Origin: Arthrobacter zhaoxinii
GTDB taxonomy: Bacteria; Actinomycetota; Actinomycetes; Actinomycetales; Micrococcaceae
Direction of reading: 5' to 3'
DNA: 64,000 nucleotides
Assembly (NCBI RefSeq): GCF_024385505.1
Contig: NZ_JANFLT010000002.1
Coordinates: 186,001-250,000, forward strand
A model generated the notes under the pieces. That model worked only from the letters and a program-made list of their open reading frames with translations, was not told the origin of the DNA and made no database searches. Each line of letters begins with the position of its first letter. The stretch's first letter is position 1. Positions 33,646 to 41,837 of this stretch are shown one piece after another. The position numbers were made by a program, and so were the translations under genes.

Positions 33646-33770
33646 TGCCGCTCCATCTGTCCGCGGTGCCGCCCGAATGCGTCCTCCGTCAAACCGTCCG
33701 TCTGATTCTGCCCGGTTGCCCCGGGTGCGGCAACGGTTATCCGGAACGACGACGGGGCCGTCTGCCCGCG

Positions 33771-34496
33771 CTAGCAGGCTCCCTGCTCCTGTGCGACGGG
33801 CGCCGGGGTTGGTGCATCCTGGTCGAACTCCGGCAGGGCGTGGTCGGAAAAGTCGGAAACTAGCCGGTTTATTCTCTCGCCCGTCTCATCCAGGTACTCC
33901 ACATCCCATTCTTGAAATCCGTTGGTCAGCTCGTAATAGCTGCAATCCACCAATTGCCCTACTTGCTGGTTCAATTCCCGAAGACTTTCCGGCGCAATCA
34001 TCCGTACGCTCCAGATTGAAGTGACTGCCTTCCGGTAGCTCCCCTCGGCGGTGTTTAAAGCCGCCACCACTTCCTGCGCGTCCTGGGTCCCGCCAAGGCG
34101 TTGGGCGATTTCTCCGTATCTGTCCGCGTCCACGATAAAGGTCTGCACGTCACTGACTGCGGAGGCATACATCGCCAATCTCTGCGTACGCAGGAATTCC
34201 GTCCGAGCCTGTTCGGCTGCGTTGTCCGCGCTGATCTTAATGCCCACAAGGGAGAGACTCCCTGTCAGAACTGATCCGACGACGACGCCTACGAACCCCC
34301 ATACCGCCGGATTGGACTCTTTGGCCAAGGCGTTTGAAGCCGTGCCGTCTGGACCAGGCGACCGTCCTGAGACCTCGTCCCCGGCATCCCTGCCCGGACT
34401 CTCTTGCCGGGCGCCAGATGTCCCCTGAACGGACGCACCTTTCCGGCCCGGCAGCCATTTGCCTTTCATGGGCAAGATGGTACTCACATAGCCCAC
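33771..34496 (-). CDS. Uncharacterised single-pass membrane protein
   Basis: 241 residues from a GTG at 34496 with a strong GGGGAGG 5 bases upstream; an ATG at 34469 lacks one. The first 60 residues are hydrophilic, followed by one transmembrane helix (VWGFVGVVVGSVLTGSLSLVGI) and a soluble, mostly helical C-terminal domain beginning SADNAAEQARTEFLRTQR and ending in an acidic, Pro-rich tail with a terminal cysteine. No domain is recognised. Base composition is less G/C-rich at third positions than that of its neighbours, which may indicate acquisition. Divergent from the hydrolase at 34745. Confidence 0.62.
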   Translation of the reverse strand: MGYVSTILPMKGKWLPGRKGASVQGTSGARQESPGRDAGDEVSGRSPGPDGTASNALAKESNPAVWGFVGVVVGSVLTGSLSLVGIKISADNAAEQARTEFLRTQRLAMYASAVSDVQTFIVDADRYGEIAQRLGGTQDAQEVVAALNTAEGSYRKAVTSIWSVRMIAPESLRELNQQVGQLVDCSYYELTNGFQEWDVEYLDETGERINRLVSDFSDHALPEFDQDAPTPAPVAQEQGAC

Positions 34497-34744
34497 AATT
34501 GCCTCCCCTGCGGGCCGCTTTCGGCCGCGGTGGGGAGCATTTTTGTCCCGAAACCCCGAACCCGGCGACACCAGCGCAAGGCTCGCCGAGCCTCGGCTAG
34601 AGCCTGTGCGTTTTGGAAAGGCCAGCTCAGCTATGCACCCTCCCCCGATCGAGTCACGTTGAAATCCCCGGTTCTGCCGGTATAGATCCGTAAACTGCCA
34701 CTGTTATGGGCGGCGAGGGTACTTACCGACGGAAAGGCACCAAC

Positions 34745-35707
34745 ATGGCAAAGCTGGATCTGCGGGTACGGCTGGTGGGCAAGGTACTGGCCAGGACCTC
34801 CATTGCCCATAAGAGCGAGGAGCAGATCCTTGCCGACCAGCAGCGCATCATCAAGCACAACCCGGTGGTGGACTGGGTGCTGGGCGGCGTCGCCTCCGGG
34901 GTGAAAATGAAGGACGAGACCGCTGCGGGAGCCGGGGGCCGGATCCCCGTCCGGGTGTACCGGCCAAAAGATGCCGACGGCACATTGCCGCTGGTGGTCC
35001 TGATCCACGGCGGCGGCTGGACCATCGGCAACCTGGACATCTATGACTCGCTGGCCAGCACCATCGCCCGGGACGCGCGCGCCGTCGTCGTTTCCCTCGA
35101 GTACCGGCTGGCGCCTACGCACCCCTGGCCCGCCGCCGCGGAGGACTGCTATGCCGCGCTGCTCGAGGTGGCCGCCCGCGCCGATGAATGGGAGGCCGAC
35201 GCCGGCCGGCTCGCCGTGGTGGGCGACAGTGCCGGCGGCAATCTTGCTGCGGTGCTGACGCTGATGTCCCGGGACCGGTCCGGTCCCGGGATCGCTTTCC
35301 AGGGGTTGATCTATCCCGCGACCGATATGACTTTGGGCAGCGCGTCCATCGAGGAGAACGCCCATGCCCCCATCCTCACCAAGGAGGAGATCCTCCGCTA
35401 CGGCAGCCTCTACGTCCCGGATCCGGCGGACCGCAGCAACCCGTATGCCTCGCCGCTGCTCGCACTGGACCACACCGGGCTGCCGTCGGCGTTGATCCAG
35501 GTGGCCGAGCATGATCCCATCCGCGACGACGGGCTGCGCTACGCCGAAGCCCTGCGCAAGGCCGGCGTTGTCGTCCGCGTCACCACTTATGTGGGGATGC
35601 CGCACGGGTATCTGGCCTTCCCGCGGCTGTGCCGCAGCGCTCCGCAGGCGTTGGCGGAGCTGTGCGCTGAGCTGCGGCGGCATCTGGCACCGGCAAGGGT
35701 CCGGTAA
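34745..35707 (+). CDS. Alpha/beta hydrolase, hormone-sensitive-lipase family esterase
   Basis: 320 residues. The HSL oxyanion motif HGGGWTIG (about residue 100), the nucleophile elbow GDSAGGN (about residue 160) and a C-terminal His in GMPHGYLAF, with an Asp in AEHDPIRDDG, form the triad. The start ATG 34745 has AAAGG 9 bases upstream. It hydrolyses short- or medium-chain esters; the physiological substrate is unknown. No neighbours suggest a pathway. Confidence 0.9.
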   Translation: MAKLDLRVRLVGKVLARTSIAHKSEEQILADQQRIIKHNPVVDWVLGGVASGVKMKDETAAGAGGRIPVRVYRPKDADGTLPLVVLIHGGGWTIGNLDIYDSLASTIARDARAVVVSLEYRLAPTHPWPAAAEDCYAALLEVAARADEWEADAGRLAVVGDSAGGNLAAVLTLMSRDRSGPGIAFQGLIYPATDMTLGSASIEENAHAPILTKEEILRYGSLYVPDPADRSNPYASPLLALDHTGLPSALIQVAEHDPIRDDGLRYAEALRKAGVVVRVTTYVGMPHGYLAFPRLCRSAPQALAELCAELRRHLAPARVR

Positions 35708-35765
35708 CGTCCCGCACGCGCCGCTGCCGGATCCGGCTTGAGGATGACGGGGTACCCTCGCTGCC

Positions 35766-36377
35766 ATGGGGAATTCTGCCGTGAAACCGCTGCTTCTACC
35801 CGCCGTCGTCGCCGCTCTCTGGCTGCTATCCGGGCTGGGATACTCCGTGCTGGTCAATGACGGCCGGCTACCGGCCGCCTTCACCGCTTTGGTTTTCCCG
35901 GACACGCTGCCGATCCGCGCCCAGGTGCTGCTGGACAATCCGGGACGGGTGCTGGTGGCCGGGCTTACCGCACTGGCCGTCGCGGCCGCCACGCTGGCAC
36001 TTTTGCCGGCGCCCGGAAGGACCGGCGCCACGCCGCGGCGCACCAGGTTCCTGGCAGCATGGATGTCCGTCGCCCTGGCTGCCGTGGCGGGGTCGGCGGC
36101 GCTGGGCACGGGTATGGTGCTGGCCGATTGGCCGACCGGACAAGAGGCATGGGTTTTCACTATGGTCTCTCCGGTTCTGCTCACCGGGGCGTACTGGGGC
36201 ATCGCCTGGGGGTGGCTCCCCGCCCTCGTGTCACTGGCCGCCCGCACTCACGACGACGACGCCCTGCCGCCGGAGGCGCGCAGCACGGGCCCCCGGCGCA
36301 CGTGGGCCCTGGGCGCCTTCGTCCTGTTCTCGGCAGCCGTTCTGGTGGCACTGCCGCTCACCGCCCGAAGCCTGTAG
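35766..36377 (+). CDS. Uncharacterised membrane protein
   Basis: 203 residues with about five hydrophobic segments, starting LLLPAVVAALWLLSGLGYSVLV and ending TWALGAFVLFSAAVLVALPLTA. There is no domain I recognise. The start ATG 35766 lies 58 bp after the esterase and lacks a strong Shine-Dalgarno. It might be co-transcribed with the esterase, but nothing ties the functions together. Confidence 0.6.
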   Translation: MGNSAVKPLLLPAVVAALWLLSGLGYSVLVNDGRLPAAFTALVFPDTLPIRAQVLLDNPGRVLVAGLTALAVAAATLALLPAPGRTGATPRRTRFLAAWMSVALAAVAGSAALGTGMVLADWPTGQEAWVFTMVSPVLLTGAYWGIAWGWLPALVSLAARTHDDDALPPEARSTGPRRTWALGAFVLFSAAVLVALPLTARSL

Positions 36378-36416
36378 CGAGGCTCCCGAACCCTCACGGC
36401 CGAGGCGCCCGCCGGG

Positions 36417-36659
36417 CTAGGCCTTTCCGGCGGCCATGACCCCGGCCTTGGACCGCGAAGACATGATGGACCCGACGGACAACCAGGACATCACCGCCAC
36501 CGCGGACAATGCCGAGCCGATGGACAGCACCGACCCGAAGGACCCGATCGAACCGATCGAACACGCCGATCCCACGCTGCCGACCGACAACACCGAATTC
36601 TTTGATCCGATGGACAGCACCGATCCGGATGACCACAGCGACAGCACCGAACGTTCCAT
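36417..36659 (-). CDS. Small repetitive protein with serine at every third residue
   Basis: 80 residues from ATG 36659, with a good GAGGAG upstream. From Ser4 to Ser52 serine occupies every third position without a break (17 in a row), and after one gap the pattern resumes to Ser70. The positions between are Val, Leu, Ile, Gly and Ala, as in VLSIGSVGS. Short similar proteins occur, I believe, in other Arthrobacter-type genomes as hypotheticals. The period of three suggests an extended or helical-solenoid fold or a surface-active peptide. The opposite strand is also open but acidic and without a ribosome-binding site. Confidence 0.6.
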   Translation of the reverse strand: MERSVLSLWSSGSVLSIGSKNSVLSVGSVGSACSIGSIGSFGSVLSIGSALSAVAVMSWLSVGSIMSSRSKAGVMAAGKA

Positions 36660-36762
36660 GTCCGCTCCTCTTCTGGGAGTGCACCGCTGATGGCGCACCA
36701 TTCCCAGCACCCTAGCCGCGGCGGATCGGCCATGCCCGGGTACCGGGAGCCGAAAAATAAAG

Positions 36763-36809
36763 TGTCAACAAACTGTTGACATGAGGTTCGTGTCAAGCTT
36801 TTATTGACA
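36763..36809 (+). promoter_or_regulatory. Twin TGTCAA-N7-TTGACA operators overlapping a leaderless promoter
   Basis: TGTCAACAAACTGTTGACA (36763-36781) is a perfect palindrome with 3 central bases. A second TGTCAA-N7-TTGACA spans 36791-36809, 28 bp away centre to centre. TTGACA at 36776-36781 serves as -35, and TTTTAT (36799-36804) 17 bp later as -10. The expected transcription start falls on or next to the ATG at 36811, so the mRNA would be leaderless. A repressor at either site would shut the promoter. Confidence 0.6.
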
Positions 36810-36810
36810 C

Positions 36811-37059
36811 ATGAAAACTTCTCGTAGCTACCTGATCGCCATGGCGTCAGTTTTCCTCCTGTTGGGTTTCGTCCTGGGCGGGCTGTATCTGTGGCTCGAT
36901 CTGAACGGATTCGTGGGCGGCATGTTCACCGGAGCGTCGGTGATGCTGATGATCTGCGGCGTCTATGTCCTGGTGCGGTATGTCTGGTGGGGACGCGGAC
37001 GAAACGGTACCGACAGCGCCGACTGGCTGCCCAGCCGGGAACGGACGGATAAGCCGTGA
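36811..37059 (+). CDS. Small two-helix membrane protein, first gene of an HTH-linked pair
   Basis: 82 residues: a short N-terminal tail, two helices (YLIAMASVFLLLGFVLGGLYL and FTGASVMLMICGVYVLVRYVWW) and a hydrophilic C-terminal tail. No domain recognised. The promoter lies immediately upstream, with no room for a Shine-Dalgarno, so leaderless translation is likely. The stop overlaps the GTG start of the HTH gene by 4 bp (GTGA), so the two are translationally coupled. The membrane protein may sense or restrain the regulator; that is inference. Confidence 0.65.
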   Translation: MKTSRSYLIAMASVFLLLGFVLGGLYLWLDLNGFVGGMFTGASVMLMICGVYVLVRYVWWGRGRNGTDSADWLPSRERTDKP

Positions 37060-37622
37060 CGGACCGGAACGGCACAAACCCCGGCCAGCCCGGCCCGGAC
37101 CTGCAGGAACAGATCGGCGCATTGATTCTCGGCGCCTACGACGACGCCGGGAACCTCACCGAGGCGGACCACCTTGCCCTGGTGGCGCGGGCGGGCGCCG
37201 CCGAGCAGGCCAGCCAGCAGCTGCAGCACCGGGCGGTCGCGGCAGCACGCCGCGCGGGGGTCAGCTGGGCGGCGCTCGGCCGGGAACTCGGCATGACGCG
37301 GCAGGCGGTGCAGCAGCGTTTCGGCGGCCAGCAGGAGGAGCCGGCCCCGGGATCCCGGGAACGCTGGCTCGGCCCCGTCACGGCCTTCGACGAAATGAAC
37401 GAGTTGAAGGTGGCCGGGCAGCTGGGATGGCGCACCATCGGCGTCGACCTGCTGCGGCACCGGATGCTGCAGACCGATACCCAGTGGGAACACCGCCGTG
37501 TGCTCTGGACCCGGCCGTCTTCCCACTACGAAACGGACGGCTGGGAGGTGGGCAGCCGGTCCTTCCCATGGCTCTATCTGGTGCGGGACCTGCAGCGGGC
37601 GCCCGAACCTACTCCAGTCTGA
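37056..37622 (+). CDS. Helix-turn-helix DNA-binding protein coupled to a small membrane protein
   Basis: 188 residues from a GTG overlapping the previous stop. A helical region (residues 10-65) leads to an [26 protein letters not shown] (about 69-92), of the winged or sigma-like type often seen in small actinobacterial regulators. The C-terminal 90 residues ([30 protein letters not shown]) form an uncharacterised domain. It is the best candidate to bind the twin TGTCAA-N7-TTGACA operators of its own operon. Its 3' end overlaps the convergent aldo/keto reductase by 14 bp. Confidence 0.68.
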   Translation: MTDRNGTNPGQPGPDLQEQIGALILGAYDDAGNLTEADHLALVARAGAAEQASQQLQHRAVAAARRAGVSWAALGRELGMTRQAVQQRFGGQQEEPAPGSRERWLGPVTAFDEMNELKVAGQLGWRTIGVDLLRHRMLQTDTQWEHRRVLWTRPSSHYETDGWEVGSRSFPWLYLVRDLQRAPEPTPV

Positions 37623-38454
37623 CTCCGCTCAGGCGGGCCACGGCCTCCGGGTCCCGGTGGTCGAAGAACAGGGATTTCCCGGTGTCGAGGTCGGCGATGG
37701 AGGCCATTTCCTGGGGGCTGAGCTCGAAGTCGAACACGTCGAAATTCTCCGCCATCCGATCCGGACGGACAGATTTCGGGATCACCACTATTCCGCGTTG
37801 GATCAGCCAGCGGAGCACCACCTGAGGGATGGACTTCCCGTGGGCCCCGCCGACGGCCGAGAGCGTGGGATCCGAGAAGAGGTTGTTCTTCCCCTCGGCG
37901 AACGGCGCCCAGGACTCATGCCGGACGCCACGGTCGGTCATTAGCTGGTTTTCGACCGCCCGCTGGCAGAACGGGTGGGTTTCAATCTGGTTCACGGCCG
38001 GAACCACGTCGTGGTGCAGGATCAGATCGATCAGCCGGTCCGGGGTGAAGTTTGAAACCCCGATGGCCCGCGCGGCGCCGTCGTTGTAGAGCTGTTCCAT
38101 TACCCTCCACTCGCCGTAGACATCACCGAAGGGTTGGTGGATCAGGTACAGGTCCACATACTCCATGCCCAGGTTCTGCAGCGAAGTCTCGAAGGCGCGC
38201 GTGGTGGTGGCCTCGCCGTTGTCCTGGATCCAGAGCTTGGTGGTGATGAACAGTTCATTACGCGCCAAACCGCTCTTCTGCACGGCGCGCCCCACGGCGT
38301 CTTCGTTTCGGTAGGCCGCGGCAGTGTCCAGCGAGCGGTATCCCGCGGCCAGGGCATTGGTTACGGCCTCTTCGGTCTGGTCCGGCGGGACCTGGTACAC
38401 GCCGAAGCCCAGGATCGGCATTTCGACGCCGTTGTTAAGGGAAACATTTTCCAT
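37609..38454 (-). CDS. Aldo/keto reductase
   Basis: 281 residues of the AKR5-like bacterial group (2,5-diketo-gluconate reductase-type). The catalytic tetrad is Asp43, Tyr48, Lys73 and His106, seen in [18 protein letters not shown] and LIHQP. C-terminal [13 protein letters not shown] binds the NADPH phosphate. It reduces an aldehyde or ketone using NADPH. The start ATG 38454 has AGAGGAAAA upstream. A cupin gene lies 28 bp upstream in the same direction, so the two may be co-transcribed. Confidence 0.92.
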   Translation of the reverse strand: MENVSLNNGVEMPILGFGVYQVPPDQTEEAVTNALAAGYRSLDTAAAYRNEDAVGRAVQKSGLARNELFITTKLWIQDNGEATTTRAFETSLQNLGMEYVDLYLIHQPFGDVYGEWRVMEQLYNDGAARAIGVSNFTPDRLIDLILHHDVVPAVNQIETHPFCQRAVENQLMTDRGVRHESWAPFAEGKNNLFSDPTLSAVGGAHGKSIPQVVLRWLIQRGIVVIPKSVRPDRMAENFDVFDFELSPQEMASIADLDTGKSLFFDHRDPEAVARLSGVRLE

Positions 38455-38482
38455 CGGTTTTCCTCTCTTGGGTCATCCGAAA

Positions 38483-38887
38483 TCAGGACCGGGCACCGTA
38501 TTCCTCATCGGTGACGAGTTCACCCCAGTCGGACTCCGCGCCGTCGTCCGGCGGGGCCTCCCACATGGCCAGGTGGGTCATGAGGTTGTCCGGGGCGGCG
38601 CCGTGCCAGTGCCACTCCCCCGGCGGGGTGTAGACGGTGTCGCCGGGACGCATCGTCAGGACGTCTCCGCCGCGGGACTGGATCAGGCCGTAGCCTTCGG
38701 TGACGTGCAGGGTCTGCCCGACGGCGTGGACGTGCCAGGCGGTGCGGGCACCGGGGGCAAAGTGCACGGCGTTGACCCGCATCCGGGACGGTGCCGGCTG
38801 GGGTGCCGCAATGACTTCGAACCAGACGTCGCCAGTGAACATGTGGGCCGGGCCCTTGGTGCTGGGTCTGCGCGGTTCCAGTTGCAT
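38483..38887 (-). CDS. Single-domain cupin protein
   Basis: 134 residues from ATG 38887 (AGGGAGA upstream). Cupin motif 1 is TAWHVHAVGQTLHVTEG with the two His and a Glu/Gln set, and motif 2 is PGDTVYTPPGEWHWHG with a further His. It resembles small manganese cupins such as the mandelonitrile-lyase/decarboxylase-like group. It is followed 28 bp later by the aldo/keto reductase. A metal-dependent detoxification or decarboxylation role is possible; the substrate is unknown. Confidence 0.78.
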   Translation of the reverse strand: MQLEPRRPSTKGPAHMFTGDVWFEVIAAPQPAPSRMRVNAVHFAPGARTAWHVHAVGQTLHVTEGYGLIQSRGGDVLTMRPGDTVYTPPGEWHWHGAAPDNLMTHLAMWEAPPDDGAESDWGELVTDEEYGARS

Positions 38888-39079
38888 GAGGTCTCCCTGG
38901 GGCCAACGGGTTCGATGCGGCACCCGCGTGGATGCCGGGGTGCGGCGCTTAGTCGGATCCGCCGTCGGCCCTTCGAGAGTACAAGCATTGAGCGGCAGGC
39001 GGGAGGGCCTCCCCCGGACTCGGCACCGGACGGTGACATCATGTTCCGGCAGTTCGGCGCCGCAGCCGCGCGTGGCCGG

Positions 39080-39481
39080 TTAGAGAATTGCCGCCGAGGC
39101 CCGGCGCTCCTCATCGCTGCGCAGGATGCAGAATTCGTTGCCCTCGGGATCTGCGAGCACGACCCATCCGGTGCCGTCCGCGTTGCGCCGGTCGTCGACT
39201 TTGCGGGCTCCCAGCCCCAGGAGCCGCTTCAGTTCCTGGTCGCGGGTGCCTTCCGCGGGCTTCAGGTCCAGATGCAGGCGGTTCTTGATCTGTTTGGCGT
39301 CCGGAACCTCGATGAACAGCAGCCGCTGCGTGCCGTCCTCAGAGAAGATCATGCATTCCTCCTCGCCCGGCCGGTTCGGGTCCTCCGGGTCTTCCCTGAA
39401 GCCGAGGATCCGCCGCCAGAACACGGACTGGCCGTAGGCGTCGAGACTGTCGAAGGATGTGTGGGAGATCAGGGATGCCAT
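39080..39481 (-). CDS. VOC-superfamily protein
   Basis: 133 residues, with the ending VVLADPEGNEFCILRSDEE typical of the VOC DPEGNxFCL motif, and an N-terminal SFDSLDAYGQSVFWRRILGF. KQIKNRLHLDLKP carries the central His. The ATG 39481 has no clear Shine-Dalgarno, which may mean a leaderless message. It is divergent from the SDR at 39647 across 165 bp. It probably belongs to the glyoxalase-like proteins of unknown substrate that are numerous here (five in this window). Confidence 0.78.
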   Translation of the reverse strand: MASLISHTSFDSLDAYGQSVFWRRILGFREDPEDPNRPGEEECMIFSEDGTQRLLFIEVPDAKQIKNRLHLDLKPAEGTRDQELKRLLGLGARKVDDRRNADGTGWVVLADPEGNEFCILRSDEERRASAAIL

Positions 39482-39646
39482 GGGGAGGAGCCTATTGGGT
39501 TTCCTGCGGATATGACACTGCCCACAACGAGGCCCGTCCGTCGGATTTTGCCCGATTCCGCCGCCGTACGATCGAAAGCGGGCCCCGCCCCACCCCAGCA
39601 CCGAACGTGCCGTGGAAACCGGCAATCCAACCAGGAGGATCCAACC

Positions 39647-40399
39647 GTGAGCGAACGACTCAAAGACAAAGTAGCCCTGATTACCGGCGCAGCCAGCGGG
39701 ATGGGCGCCTCTCACGCGCGGGCTTTCGTGCGTGAAGGCGCCAAGGTGATGATCGCGGACATCAACGACGATGCCGGTGCCGCCCTGGCCGCGGAACTGG
39801 GCGACGCCGCCCGTTACGTTCATCTGAACGTCACCAGCGCCGAGGACTGGGCCGCCGCCGTGGCAGCCACCCTGGATACCTTCGGCAGGCTCAACATCCT
39901 GGTGAACAACGCCGGCATCCTCGACGGCGGTCCGCTCGGCCAGTACCCGGCGGAGCGCTGGCAGCGGGCGCTGGACATCAACCTGACCGGCCCCTTCCTG
40001 GGCATGTCCGCCGCCGTCGACGCACTGAAGGCGTCCGCGCCGGCGTCGGTCATTAACATTTCCTCCACCGCCGGGCTGGAGGGCATCGCCGGGATGCACG
40101 GCTACACGGCGTCGAAGTTCGGTCTGCGCGGCCTGACGAAGTCGGCCGCGCTGGAACTGGCCGCGTCCCACGTGCGGGTGAACTCGGTGCACCCGGGGTC
40201 CATCCAGACGCCGATGACCGCCGTGATGGGCCGGCAGAAGCCGATCGACTTCACCGAAACCACCCTCACCCGGCCGGCCGCGCCGGAGGAGGTCACCAGT
40301 GTTGTCCTCTTCCTGGCCAGCGACGAATCCAGCTTCTCCACCGGCGCGGAGTTCGTAGTCGACGGCGGGATCACCGCCGGGAAGATCTACAACGTCTAA
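39647..40399 (+). CDS. Short-chain dehydrogenase, 3-alpha/20-beta-hydroxysteroid-dehydrogenase type
   Basis: 250 residues from GTG 39647, which has the strong CAGGAGGAT upstream. Motifs: TGAASGMGASHARAFVREGA cofactor loop, ILVNNAGI, catalytic Ser in INISSTAG and YTASK. NVTSAEDW and IADINDD support NAD(H) use. The sequence is close to the actinobacterial 3-alpha(or 20-beta)-hydroxysteroid dehydrogenases, but many relatives act on other alcohols. A perfect hairpin terminator follows. Confidence 0.88.
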   Translation: MSERLKDKVALITGAASGMGASHARAFVREGAKVMIADINDDAGAALAAELGDAARYVHLNVTSAEDWAAAVAATLDTFGRLNILVNNAGILDGGPLGQYPAERWQRALDINLTGPFLGMSAAVDALKASAPASVINISSTAGLEGIAGMHGYTASKFGLRGLTKSAALELAASHVRVNSVHPGSIQTPMTAVMGRQKPIDFTETTLTRPAAPEEVTSVVLFLASDESSFSTGAEFVVDGGITAGKIYNV

Positions 40400-40412
40400 A
40401 CCTGCGGTGTTC

Positions 40413-40441
40413 CGCGGACCGGCACCCGGTGCCGGTCCGCG
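40413..40441. terminator. Perfect GC-rich bidirectional terminator hairpin
   Basis: Fourteen-base arms CGCGGACCGGCACC and GGTGCCGGTCCGCG surround one central base, so the real loop is formed by the innermost few bases. It lies between the convergent SDR and MerR genes, and no T-run is present. Confidence 0.6.
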
Positions 40442-40447
40442 ACCCCC

Positions 40448-41251
40448 TTACGCCGGCTGGACGGGCTGCTGCAGCTCCGTGACCCAGTCCGCCTGGTCAT
40501 CGGAGGCTGCACGGATATACACCTCGCGGCACGGGCCGGAGAGAACAAAGCCGCGAGCAATGGTCTCCGTGTGCACGGCCTGCCAGCTTTCCCCGATGCG
40601 GTCCATGGTGCCAAGGTGGATACCGCAGATGGCCGTCGGGACGGACGGCAGATCCACCATCTCCACGCCGCCGGGACCTGCAGAGGAGACGGCATACCCG
40701 GCCACGATCTGCATACCGTCTTCGCTCACCTCGTACTGGGCGACCGGCTGATCCAGGGATGCGCCGGTGGGTGCCAGCGCCTCCGCGACGGCGTCGAACA
40801 ACGGCCCGACGACGCCGGCCACTTCAGCCTGTTCGGAGACAACGGCGGTGCGGGCGGCCAAACGGACCGCGGGCAGTGACTTCTGCACAATTTCGATCTG
40901 GGACATGGCATTTTCCTTTTCAATGAGGTGGAGCCGCCGTTCCACGTCGAGGAGCCGCGCGGCCGCCGTCCGCTGTTCGCTCTCCACCTCGGCCCGCCGG
41001 ATGCGGAGCATCCGGGCGATCCGGGCGGCGTCGACTCCGGCGTCGAGAATGGAGGCAACTTGCTCCAGGCCGAAGCCGAGCTGGCGGAGGGCGACGATCC
41101 GGTGCAGCCGTTCGAGCTGGGAGGGATCGTAGGAGCGGTAGCCGCTGAACTCGTTCACGTGGGCCGGTACGAGCAGCCCGGCGGTGTCCCAGTGCCGCAG
41201 CATGCGGTGGGTCACCTGGCCGATCTGTGCGAAGGCTCCGATGGATAACAT
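40448..41251 (-). CDS. MerR-family regulator with GyrI-like effector domain
   Basis: 267 residues. The N-terminal winged HTH is SIGAFAQIGQVTHRMLRHWDTAGLL, followed by the MerR helices and a long coiled-coil dimerisation helix to about residue 110. The C-terminal 150 residues (QIEIVQKSLPAVRLAART, then AQYEVSEDG, EMVDLPS) match the GyrI/BmrR-type small-molecule binding domain. It should activate a multidrug or detoxification promoter when a hydrophobic cation binds. ATG 41251 has AGGAGA upstream. An operator overlaps its own promoter, so autoregulation is likely; no efflux gene is adjacent. Confidence 0.88.
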   Translation of the reverse strand: MLSIGAFAQIGQVTHRMLRHWDTAGLLVPAHVNEFSGYRSYDPSQLERLHRIVALRQLGFGLEQVASILDAGVDAARIARMLRIRRAEVESEQRTAAARLLDVERRLHLIEKENAMSQIEIVQKSLPAVRLAARTAVVSEQAEVAGVVGPLFDAVAEALAPTGASLDQPVAQYEVSEDGMQIVAGYAVSSAGPGGVEMVDLPSVPTAICGIHLGTMDRIGESWQAVHTETIARGFVLSGPCREVYIRAASDDQADWVTELQQPVQPA

Positions 41252-41263
41252 GTCCCAGTTCTC

Positions 41264-41288
41264 CTGCCTGCCACTGTGTCAGGGTCAA
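41264..41288 (-). promoter_or_regulatory. MerR-type operator/promoter of the GyrI-domain regulator
   Basis: On the minus strand, -35-like TTGACC (41288-41283) is followed by the palindrome CCTGACACAGTGGCAGG (41283-41267, 7 of 8 positions symmetric). This is the usual MerR arrangement of an operator lying in a long spacer. A weak -10 would overlap the Shine-Dalgarno. Confidence 0.5.
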
Positions 41289-41343
41289 GATTCACGCCGA
41301 AATGATTTTCCCCTGCGGCGGTCACCACGGCACACCGCTCCGG

Positions 41344-41760
41344 TCAGGTCGCGAGGCCGCCGCCCCACACATCATTGGGCTCGCTGTACAGGATGAAATC
41401 GAGGACCACCCAGGAAAAGAAGAGGAACAATGCCAATCCCGTGACGTTGAGGATTGTAGTGATCCAGCCGAGCACCTTCCCGGCAGTCGCCGGTGCGTTC
41501 AGCTTCTCGGCCTTTCGGGCGTAGTAAATGGCGAGCGGACCAAGAATGATGCCGGCCGCGAACAGGCCCACAATTCCCAGAATCATCGCCTGCTGGGCAA
41601 GGTGTTCCCCGGGAGTGCGCTCCCGGATCCCGGGACCTGCGTACCCGGGATCTATAAACCCGGGGTACAGCGGCGGCGGCGGCGTCCCCGGGTAACCACC
41701 GGAAAATGCCCCCGGGTGTGGTTGGGCATGCTCCTGTGGTGCGGAGTTCGGTGCGGTCAT
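41344..41760 (-). CDS. Pro-rich small membrane protein (DUF4190-like), paralog 1
   Basis: 138 residues. A Pro/Gly/Tyr-rich cytoplasmic tail of about 50 residues precedes two helices: QQAMILGIVGLFAAGIILGPLAIYYARKAE and AGKVLGWITTILNVTGLALFLFF. The YYARKAE loop between helices is typical of DUF4190-like proteins. GAGGAG precedes the ATG. The next gene on the same strand is a clear paralog. Function unknown. Confidence 0.72.
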   Translation of the reverse strand: MTAPNSAPQEHAQPHPGAFSGGYPGTPPPPLYPGFIDPGYAGPGIRERTPGEHLAQQAMILGIVGLFAAGIILGPLAIYYARKAEKLNAPATAGKVLGWITTILNVTGLALFLFFSWVVLDFILYSEPNDVWGGGLAT

Positions 41761-41837
41761 GCGGGCCTCTCCTCTTCGGTGCTGATTCCGATCATCGTAA
41801 GGGTTTTGCCCGACCCTGGCGGCAGACGGCCGTTCGG

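Noticed and set aside
31045-33705. Very long plus-strand frame opposite the UvrA2-like gene
   Set aside because: It mirrors the strongly biased codons of the minus-strand gene and has Gly/His/Arg-rich composition without domains.
36436-36690. Acidic plus-strand frame opposite the serine-repeat protein
   Set aside because: It is the complement of the SxxSxx repeat, has no Shine-Dalgarno, and the minus-strand frame has GAGGAG at the right distance. Not fully excluded.
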